NCBI GenBank assembly: GCA_012934845.2
Contig: WNNJ02001273.1
Span: 248,001-312,000 of the forward strand
DNA from: Pomphorhynchus laevis
Taxonomy: Eukaryota; Acanthocephala; Palaeacanthocephala; Echinorhynchida; Pomphorhynchidae
Direction: 5' to 3'
Length of the DNA: 64,000 nucleotides
Under the pieces are notes generated by a model, which was not told where the DNA came from, ran no database searches, and saw only the letters and a list, made by a program, of their open reading frames with translations. Within the stretch, counting starts at the first letter, position 1; every line of letters starts with the position of its first letter. Made by a program: the position numbers and the translations under genes. Shown here in pieces: positions 55,199-64,000 of this stretch.

Positions 55199-58100
55199 AA
55201 AAAAGGGATTTAATTTAACGTGGCAAATGCGTGCCAGCGCACGCTTACATGACCACAATAAAACAAAACTGTGAATCAGGTGTCGAGAAGGTGTGAACGG
55301 AGGAGGTGTTTGAATGTGATGAAGGAGGGAGCGCGGCAGACGTCGAGAGGGAGTTGATTCCAGGCGAGTGAGGCGGTGACGAGGAAGGATCGGAGACCGT
55401 AGTTGTTGGAGTAATTAGGAACGTGGAGTAAGAGGGTATGACAGGAACGAAGCGATAGCGAGGTGGGGCGAGTATCGTCTAAGAAAGGAAGGTTGATGAA
55501 CGATGGGGAGCCGACAGCGATGAGACGAAAAGTAACGAGAAGAAGGCGGAGTTTGATGCGGATGTGGATGGTGGGCCAGGAGAGTTGGGCAAAATATGTG
55601 GATGTGTGGTCGAAGCGACGGAGACGAAAGAGCACTCGAACGGCGGTGTTGATTATTCGTTGTAGGGGTAGGATGATGGATTTTGGAGAATTGGCGAAAA
55701 GGCTAAGGCAGTAATCGATTTTAGGGGAAAGAAGCGACATACAAGAACGGAAGTCGATAAGGGGGCGGATACGGCGGATCTCACGAAGAATTAAGTTAGA
55801 CGAGCGGACCTTGTCACGGACGAAGGGTTTAAGGAAAAGGTGATCGTCGAAATGGAAGCCTAATAAAGTGAGATTGTGGACTATAGGGATGATCGATGAG
55901 GCAAAAGATACAATGGGAGAAGATATGCTTGGTTTACGGGGAAGGATCCACATTATTTTGGACTTTTCGGGGTTTAGAACGAGATGGAGATTGGAGAGAC
56001 GTTTGTAGATAGAAGAAAGACAGTTGGAGGCAGAAATGCCGATATCGTGTATGCGATGTGCGGGTGCATGAGCATAGATTAGAATGTCGTCGGCGTATTG
56101 CATGACGTTAAAGGAGTAAGGTTTGATAAATGGAGAGAGATCGCCAAGCAAAAGAGAGAAAAACATGGGACCTAGGACTGAACCTTGTGGAACCCCGTGA
56201 AAAATAGGGATGGGAGGGGAGAATGATGAATTAGAACAGACGCGAAAGGAACGGTCGGATAGATATGAGGCGAACCAAGCTACGGAGGAGGAAGAAAAGC
56301 CGTAATCATAACGAAGGCGAGAAAGGAGGACGGAGTGATCGACAATGTCGAATGCGGAGTAGAAGTCGAGGGCGATGAGAACACTATATAGAGCCTTGTC
56401 TCGATAAATGAGTAAGTCGTTGTACACTTTTATGCATGCGATTTCTGTCGGGTGATTAGAGCGGAAAGCGGATTGGAAAGGAGGGTACAGATTGGATGAG
56501 GAAAGATAAGCGTTGATTTGTATTAAGATGAGGCTTTCTAAGAGCTTTGAAAGAGTAGGGAGTAGTGAAATGGGGCGATAGCTAGAAGGAAGGGAGTGGT
56601 CGAGCGATTGTTTCTTAAGGAGGGGACGACGATTGCGGATTTCCAGTGTGAAGGGAATATACGACTGCGGATGGACGAGTTAAACAAGGTTGTGAGAAAT
56701 GGGGATATCGATGAGCATATAGATTTTAATATGTGGGTAGGCAGGGGATCGGCAGGTAAGGTTTTGTTGGGCAAGGACATGAGGACAGATGATACTTCTG
56801 TAGGTGAGACAGGGAGAAGATGAAAGAGTTCTGGAAGGATGAGAGTAGACTGGGCAGAGTGGGATAGGATGGAGACCGGGGAGTGAGAGAGCAGCGTGGA
56901 TACTTTAGTCTTGAGAAATGACGAATAATCATTAGCATTGATGTTGCACGGCGTAGAGGAACAAGCCAGGATTGAGTTAAAAGTATGCCAGAGAGTCTTA
57001 GAGTTGAATGAAGTGATGATTTTATGCTGCCAGAAGGAGTTGCATTTGGTACGTAGTAGGTTGAGATGAGACCGGCGAAGAGCAAGATAGGAATCACGGA
57101 AAGACGGAGTGATCGAGCGGAAATCGCGTCTGAGAGAGCGGTGATAGACTCGAAAAGCATGGCGGAGTCGACGCTTTGAGAGTAGACATTGGATGTCAAA
57201 CCACGGGGCACGGTGCAAGCGACGGTGTGGGTGATACTTGAAGGGCAAGAGAATATCGTGAGTGGATGTGAGTTCAGAGTCGAAAAGAAAGGCGAGATCG
57301 TGAGGAGATGAATATGTTATTGTGGGTAATGATAGAGACGATTTGAGTAAGGCAGAGCGGAGAAGGGAGAGGTCAAGATTTCTCCAAGGGCGACGTAGGA
57401 TTGTGGGTGTGTGAGGAGGGGTTTGGTTGCGAGCGAGATCAAGGGTGATAAGAAAGTGATCGGATAGACCAGGATCAGAGATGGACAGTGAGGTGTGGCA
57501 GCAAAATGATCGGGGACAGCGATGATGTCGAGTGCCCCACCAAGCATATGTATGGGGGCAGTGTAGATTAGTTTGTAATTGTAGTTGGATAGAATGTTGA
57601 TGAAGCAGATTGAATATGTGGAAGAGGGGCGGTCTATGCGGATATTGAAGTCGCCTATAACGAGTGAAGGGATTGAGGACAAAGAACAATGCGAAAGGAG
57701 GTCAGCGAGTTTGGTAAAAAATAAGGCTGTAGGAGCTGATGAACCAGGACGGTATACAATGGCAAGATCTAGAGTGATCGGGTTAGAATAACGACAAGTG
57801 AGCAATTCAAAAGAGCAAGGGCTGAAAGGGGGATTGATTTTGCGAAGAGACGCTGGGTGACGCGCGAATGCGACGATGCCGCCATGATTAGAGGATTTAG
57901 AAGGGCATGAGTTGAGGGGGCGGGCGGATTCGACTAGGGAGCAACCGGCAGAGAGGAGACGGCGAATGGAAAGGTCGTCGGAATCTGAGTGTCAGGATTC
58001 GGTGAGGCAGAAGAGATCGATGGATTGCTTGGTGAATAGGTTGAGGATAAGATCGGATTTATCGAGAATAGATCTAGTGTTGAGGAGACCGATGCGGAAA

Positions 58101-59205
58101 CCGTGTGCTGTGGCGAAAGAGACTAGTGGAGAAGACACATAGGAGAGATGGAGCGCCATCGAATTTTTGGACGGGTGTGGACAACTTGAAAATTTCCGTC
58201 TATGTTTCGGATGGCGAGTGATGTTTCGCCGTTTTCCTCGCGACGGCGTTTTTCGATGCGGGCTGAAGAGATTTGAGCGATTTCGGAAGGGGCGTGATCG
58301 TGGAAAATTCGAATGGTTGAAGATGACATGAGTTTGAATCGTTGAGAGAGGACAGAAGACGCGTGAGAGCGATGCTTGAAAACAATTTTTAGGAGAGGGG
58401 GATTGGAAGGATTGGATTGAGAAGATTTGTTTAGACGGATGAATGCGACAGGAGAAATGTCCTTGAAAAAGGATGGTTTATCCGCCGGAACAATAGACGA
58501 GAGGATGGATCCGAAGGCGGAAACATCGTGGTCCAGACGTGCTTGTGGGGATAAGGAATTAGAAGGTGTGATATTAGTAACAATGACGCAACGATCGCGA
58601 GAAGCAAAGCGCTTCCGTAAAGGAGGACGACTGACGTGAGTAGGTGAGATCACGATAGAAGAGCTGGCAGTTTATGATTTGGAGGGATTTGGTTTGACGA
58701 CGGGAGACATAGAGGATAATGATAATAAAGAGGGTGGCAAGCGATGTGAGGAAAGGTTATGAGTGAAAGGATAGTGGAGGTTGGTGGAGGTGATTTTGAT
58801 TGATGGATGCAAGTTATTGAGAAACGAGACAGGAAGGACGGGACGTGGGGTGTCGGGGAGTGAAGATGACATGGAATGGGAAGTGTATATGGTGGCAGGG
58901 TCGGTGGGTGGAGAAAGGACATTACAAACGACGGGGGTAGTTTGAGTTGACGTGTTGGATGTTGATATGTGCTTATTGGAAAGGTTGCATATTAGTTTGT
59001 TGGCACAAAAACCACATACGAAGTCTTCTTTAGCCTTATTCTTGTCGCAGGTGATTGTTGTCCAGACGCTGCAGTCGTGTATCGAGCACTGTACTTGCAG
59101 TTATCCATAGTTGGTGTCGGTCTTAGTTGTTTTCTTACGTCCACCCATAAACGATGGTTGCCGTTGATTGTTGTCGTCGATTGTTGTCGTCGATGGTTGT
59201 CGTTG
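55199..59205 (-). mobile_element. LINE-A copy 2, inserted within Gypsy gag
   Basis: Very similar to copy 1 along its whole length. The 5' monomers are reduced to four (59203-59152). ORF1 (59150-58123) has a nonsense change in the codon after NYG (59100 region) and another stop near 58670, but keeps the frame at the G-run where copy 1 is broken. ORF2 (58160-55276) has TGA for the Trp of LTESW, single-base deletions near 57494 and 56629, then a clean 383-aa frame with MQYADDILIY. It retains the ~80 bases missing from copy 1. The 3' hairpin is intact (about 55245-55230). The gag reading frame resumes on both sides with at most two duplicated bases. Confidence 0.92.
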
Positions 59206-59509
59206 AAGTCATTGTCGGTTCTTGTCGGCAAGCATAAAGTTGGTAAGGTGCGAATAGAATATTTACAGGCTTTATGAATGCTATATTCAAGATATTTACA
59301 GCATCTTCATATAAAGTACACGCTTTTATTAATCCGAATAATTTCGTCGAGATGAGATTGACAAGTAATGGTAGCTTAGATTCGTCATTGAGTCCTGCTT
59401 GTGGAGCAATAAAACTGTCAAGGCATCGCTTCCAATGTATCCACTCTTCTTGAGAATTAGGACTGTCGATAGTTATATTTAATACTGAAGGCATCAATAG
59501 TCTTTCCAT
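59206..59509 (-). pseudogene. Gypsy gag, N-terminal part
   Basis: Starts MERLLMPSVLNITID, 25-30 bases downstream of the 5' LTR, with EEWIHWKRCLDSFIA and VNILFAPYQLYACRQEPTMT. It is cut at about 59206 by LINE-A copy 2, and the continuing gag frame lies at 55198. The first domain resembles the capsid N-terminus of invertebrate Gypsy elements. Confidence 0.85.
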
Positions 59510-59535
59510 CTCGATGAACCAATACTATTGAATAA

Positions 59536-59630
59536 ATTAATAAATAAGCAACGTTTGAACGGCTTTATTCAATAATATCTATAAATAAAGTTATACAAAA
59601 GGTACAATATGATCATTTCATATCATAACA
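59536..59630 (-). repeat. Gypsy 5' LTR (95 bp)
   Basis: Matches 51764-51858 except a few bases (gatcatttcata/atcatttcata region, tttgaac/ttagaac); the outer two bases at the gag side read at instead of tg. Confidence 0.88.
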
Positions 59631-59775
59631 AATACGTTGTCTGTTATTTATTAGTCGATCCATAAAATTGACTTTTTCAAATTTCAAATCTTATTCTTTT
59701 GAAATAAGTCATTAGCATGTATTTGGCAACGCTGCTATATTTGGTCTAGGAATATGGTCGAGGAATATAAGAATA
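59631..59775 (+). repeat. Penelope-type terminal repeat, continuation
   Basis: Picks up at atacgttgtctgttatttatt the unit interrupted at 51763, then another partial unit (gtcattagcatgtatttggc). Confidence 0.8.
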
Positions 59776-61244
59776 TTTTATAACTCAATTTTTGTGAATT
59801 TTTTAATACTTGATAATAAGATAAAACCGTTTTATCAGTTTTATATGATTCTCAATTAAAATAAGAAGCAAAATTAAGAATTTATTTCTTTACAAATAAA
59901 TCTGACCACGAAATTTTTGATGAGCTATTAGCTCATAATCGTGTTCCCATCTTAGCTGTAAATATACCAGCTACGATTGCTCACCATTGAGCAATCGTAT
60001 TGCTCAATGTTGACTTATAAAAGTAAAAATACCCTTTACTAATAATGTTTTTCAACTTTTGTCCATTAAAGTACATTGTATTTTATAGTTTTAAAAATTG
60101 ATATATTCAAGATAGTTTATTATAGAGCTGGTAACCTCAGATCTTCTAACTTAAGATCAAATATATTTAATATCAATTTTAAAAGGCTTATCAAATAATT
60201 AAATTTGTGTTATCTATCTTTTTATATAAGAAAGTAATTATCACAAATGAGCAAGGATACTATCGCATCACCAAGTAAACTAATTAATTGTATTCCGCAG
60301 TGAACTTTTTTAAATTTAGATGCTGTAAATGTTCATAAATGTTTAACGGCAATTCTAGGCATTGGATACAAGTTCAACGGTAATTTCTTAAACTTTAATT
60401 TCAAAAATCTCTAATACACGAATTTCGTTTGCAGATTTTTATTTCTATTGGTTTATTAGTGTTTAAGGACATTTAAATAAAATTAACTTAAATTTATTAT
60501 ACATTACAATACTGTAATTATAATTATTATCACATTATTTATATTATTACATTATAATAAATAGTATAATGAAATATATTATAATATATTAATAAATATA
60601 TTATATAATATATAATAAATATTATAATGTTTTTTATATTATTACATTATTGTATTACATTAAAACGCTTGGGTTTTTGCCAAAAACTCAAGCGTTTTCG
60701 ATTAATGAATCCGAATTTTTTCTGAAAAGATCCAAATTTAAGCTGAGATTTATTTAACACCCATATTCTTACAGACTCTGTGGCAACAGGCTTGTTATAT
60801 TAAGAGACCATTACTATGGAGGTTTTCTATTCACGGTTATCATGATAAATTTTGCATTATTAATATTCCAATTCATCCAGTCTCCATTCAATTTAAATTT
60901 GTATTCTGTGGCTCTACATGTGCTGTATGTTTTTTCTTATCCACATTTGTCTAAATTAAGATTAGCTGAGATTGACAAACTACGCAGATCCCGATATACC
61001 GCACACCTGCCGAAGTTCCTATTGAAGTATTAACATGTAGATAACTGATCTTTATATTGTTTTCCTGTTTACTGATAGCAATATTTGTTTGTTTATCAAT
61101 CCCTACCGAAATGTTATATGGATTAATACTATTGAAGTATTAACATGTAGATAACTATATTATCAACAATATAAATATATATAGTTGTATAATTATTTAT
61201 ATACGAGTAAAAGATATAAATCAAAAGCTTTGATTTTAATATAT
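59776..61244. other. AT-rich intergenic stretch
   Basis: No supported gene. Two strong hairpins are present: 59971-60000 (tacgattgctca, ccat, complement) and 60663-60698 (aaaacgcttg, then ttttt, around cc). Confidence 0.5.
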
Positions 61245-64000
61245 AAAAAAAGGATTTATTTTAACGTGGCAAATGCGTGCCAGCGCACGCTTACATGACC
61301 ACAACAAAACAAAAATGTAAATCATGTGTCGAGAAGTTGTGAACGGAGGAGGTGTTTGAATGTGATAAAGGAGGGGGCGCGGCCTACGTCGAACGGGATT
61401 TTATTCCAGGCGAGTGAGGCGACGACGAGGAAGGATCGGATACCATAGTTGCTGGAGTATTTTGGGACGTGGAGTAAGAGGGTATGACAGGAACGAAGCG
61501 ATAGCGAGGTGGGGCGAGTGTCGTCTAAGAAAGGAAGGTTGATGAACGATGGGGAGCCGATAGCGATGAGACGAAAAGTTACGAGAAGAAGGCGGAGTTT
61601 CATGCGGATGTGGATGGTGGGCCAGGAGAGTTGGGCAAGATATGTGGATATGTGGTCGAAGCGACGGAGACGAAAGAGCACTCGAACGGCGGTGTTGATT
61701 ATTCGTTGTAGGGGTAGGATGATGGATTTTGGAGAATTGGCGAAAAGGCTAAGGCAGTAATCGATTTTAAAGAAAAGAAGCGATGAAAGAAGAGACATAC
61801 AAGAACGGAAGTCGATAAGGATGCGGATACGACGGATGTCACTGAGAATTAAGTTAGACGAGCGAACCTTGTCACGGAAGAAGAGTTTAAGGGAAAGGTG
61901 ATCAATGGAAGCCTAAGAAAATGAGATTGTGGACTATGGGGATGATCGATGAGGCAAAATATACAGTGGGAGAAGATATGCTTGGTTTACGGGGGAGGAT
62001 CCACATTATTTTGGACTTTTCGGGGTTTAGAACGAGATGGAGATTGGAGAGACGTTTGTAGATAGAAGAAAGACAGTTGGAGGCAGAAATGCCGATATCG
62101 TGTATGCGATGTGCGGGTGCATGATCATAGATTAGAATGTCGTCGGCGTATTGCATGACGTTAAAGGAGTAAGGTTTGATAAATGGAGAGAGATCGCCAA
62201 GCAAAAGAGAGAAAAGCAGGGGACCTAGGACTGAACCTTGTGGAACCCCGTGAAAAATAGGGATGGGAGGGGAGAATGATGAATTAGAACAGACGCGAAA
62301 AGAACGGTCGGATAGATATGAGGCGAACTAAGCTACGGAGGAGGAAGAAAAGCCGTAATCATAACGAAGGCGAGAAAGGAGGACGGAGTGGTCGACAATG
62401 TCGAATGCGGAGTAGAAGTCGAGGGCGATGAGAACACTATATAGAGCCTTGTCTTGAGAAATAAGTAAGTCGTTGTAAACTTTCATGCATGCTACTTCTG
62501 TGGAGTGATTAGAGCGGAAAGCGGATTGGAAAGGAGGGTACAGATTGGATGACGAGAGATAAGCGTCAATCTGTATTAAGATGAGGCGTTCTAAGAGCTT
62601 AGAAAGAGTAGAGAGAAGTGAAATGGGGATATAGCTAGAAGGAAGGGAGTGGTCGAGCGATTATTTCTTAAGGAGGGGATGAACGATTGCGGATTTCCAG
62701 TGTAAAGGGAATATACGACTGCGGATGGACGAGTTAAACAAGGTTGTGAAAAAAGGGGATATCGATGAGCATATGGATTTAAGTATGTGGGTAGGCAGGG
62801 GATCGGCAGGTGAGGTTTTGCTTGGCAAGGACATGAGAACAGATGAGACTTCGGAAGGTGAGACAGGGAGAATATGAAAGAGTTCCGGGAGAATGAGGCT
62901 AGACGGGGCCGAGTGGGATAAGATGGATTCCGGGATGGGAGAGAGCAACGTGAATAATTTGCTCTGGAGAAATGACAAATAATCATGTGGATTGATGTTG
63001 CAGGGCGGAGAGGAGCGAGCAAGGATTGAGTAAAAAGTATTACATATTGTCTAAGTGTTGAATGAAGTGTTGATTTTATGCTGCCAAAATGAGTTGCAAT
63101 TGGTACGTAGTAGGTGGAGATGAGACCGCCGAAGAGCAAGATAGGTATCACGGAAAGACGGAGTGATCGAGCGGAAATCACGTCTGAGAGAGCGACGATA
63201 TACTCGAAAAGCATGACGGAGTCGACGCTTTGAGAGTAGGCACTGGATGTCAAACCATAGGACACGGTGCAAGTGACGGTGTGGGTGAGGCTTGAAAGGC
63301 AAGAGAATATCGAGAATGGATGGGAGTTCAGAGTTGAAAATAAAGGCGAGATCGTGAGAAGAGGAATATGTTATTGTTGGATAGGATAGAGACGATTTGA
63401 GTAAGGCAGAGCGGAGAAGGGAGAGGTCAAGATTTCTTCAAGAGCGACGTAATATTGTTGGTTTGTGAGGAGGGGTGTGGTTGTGAGCGAGATCAAGGGT
63501 GACGAAAAAGTGATCGGATAGACCAGGTTCGAAAATGGACAGTATGGTGTAGGCAGTAAAATGATCGGGGACAGCGATGATGTTGAGTGCCCCATTAAGG
63601 ATATGTGTGGTGGCAGTGGAGATGGGTTTGTAGTTATAGTTGGATAGAATGTTGATGAACTGGATTGACTCGGTGGAAGAGGGGCGGTCGAGGCGGATGT
63701 TGAAGTCGCCAAGAACGATTGAAGGGATTGTGGACAAAGAATAGTGGGACAGAAGGTCAGCGAGTTCGGTAAAAAATAAGGATGTAGGAGCTGATGAACC
63801 AGGACGGTATACAATGGCGACATCTAGAGTGTTCGGGTTAGAAGAACGACAAGTGAGCAGTTCAAAAGAGCAAGGAGTGAAAGGGGAAGTGATTTTGCGA
63901 AGAGACGCAGGGTGATGGGCGAATGTGATAATGCCGCCATGATTAAAGAAATTAGGAGGGGATTTGCTAAGCGGCGAGCGGATTCGACTAGTGAGCAAAC
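61245..64000 (-). mobile_element. LINE-A copy 3 (runs off right edge)
   Basis: The minus strand carries LINE-A from the 3' end (hairpin at 61292-61277; 61250 tail) through the C-terminal tail (61798-61322), the YADD-region frame (62204-61902, MQYADDILIYDHAPAHR), RT fingers and the endonuclease (63998-63371: VYRPGSSAPTSLFF, VLGDFNIRL). It is more diverged than copies 1 and 2, with frame breaks at about 61900, 62250, 62600, 62990, 63290 and 63420 and a nonsense codon near 62330. ORF1, if present, lies beyond 64000. Confidence 0.9.

Larger units (their letters stand above)
51764..59630 (-). mobile_element. Ty3/Gypsy LTR retrotransposon, split by LINE-A copy 2
   Basis: Total span 7.87 kb, of which about 4.0 kb (55199-59205) is an inserted LINE, leaving a compact 3.86-kb element. 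Order on the minus strand: 5' LTR, gag with zinc knuckles, protease, RT, RNase H, integrase, 3' LTR. Integrase after RNase H is the Ty3/Gypsy order. A purine-rich acagggcgaa stretch lies next to the 3' LTR. Flanks gatac (left) and aatac (right) suggest a 4-5 bp target duplication with one change. Frames are broken and several active-site residues are changed. Confidence 0.9.

Noticed and set aside
1-64000. CRISPR arrays, operons, riboswitches or prokaryotic defence systems
   Set aside because: The sequence is clearly animal nuclear DNA with spliceosomal introns; the regular repeats present (18-bp Merlin array, 13-bp LINE monomers) lack spacers.

Overview
The window is AT-rich DNA from an invertebrate animal. 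Two spliced metazoan genes (ABHD17 and STEEP1 homologues) show this, with introns that range from under 80 bases to several kilobases, together with animal-type transposons: RTE and L2/CR1-like LINEs, Penelope-like elements, a Merlin DNA transposon and Ty3/Gypsy elements. I cannot name the phylum. No tRNA, rRNA, CRISPR array or prokaryote-style operon was seen.

Layout. 1-1515: 5' half of a degenerate RTE LINE (minus strand). 2.3-3.8 kb: AT-rich tandem repeat of about 67 bp, then a long inverted (foldback) repeat. 5.9-6.1 kb: a 198-bp TA-flanked MITE. 6.4-11.1 kb: L2-like LINE pieces and a Gypsy integrase relic. 13.55-21.99 kb: an ABHD17-type depalmitoylase gene in two coding exons. Its 7.4-kb intron holds a near full-length L2-like LINE (called LINE-A here) and a 448-bp duplication that includes the end of exon 1. 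22.5-29.5 kb: LINE fragments and two candidate terminal exons of an unidentified minus-strand gene. 30.17-31.56 kb: a complete but dead Merlin transposon with an 8-bp target duplication. 31.80-38.68 kb: a seven-exon STEEP1 (CXorf56) homologue, with Penelope-like copies in intron 5. 39-46 kb: Penelope-like repeats and LINE scraps. 46.9-49.1 kb: more LINE pieces. 49.7-51.8 kb: dense short repeats. 51.76-59.63 kb: a Ty3/Gypsy element with 95-bp LTRs, interrupted inside gag by a second LINE-A copy. 61.24 kb to the end: a third LINE-A copy that runs off the window.

Only ABHD17 and STEEP1 look like working host genes. Both are on the plus strand and keep consistent splice phases and key residues. 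Every transposon ORF examined carries frameshifts, stops or lost catalytic residues. The LINE families share a 3'-terminal hairpin whose sequence varies between families while pairing is kept, and LINE-A begins with 13-bp tandem monomers. The Gypsy-LINE nesting, the Merlin upstream of STEEP1 and the duplicated exon end in ABHD17 give a readable insertion history.
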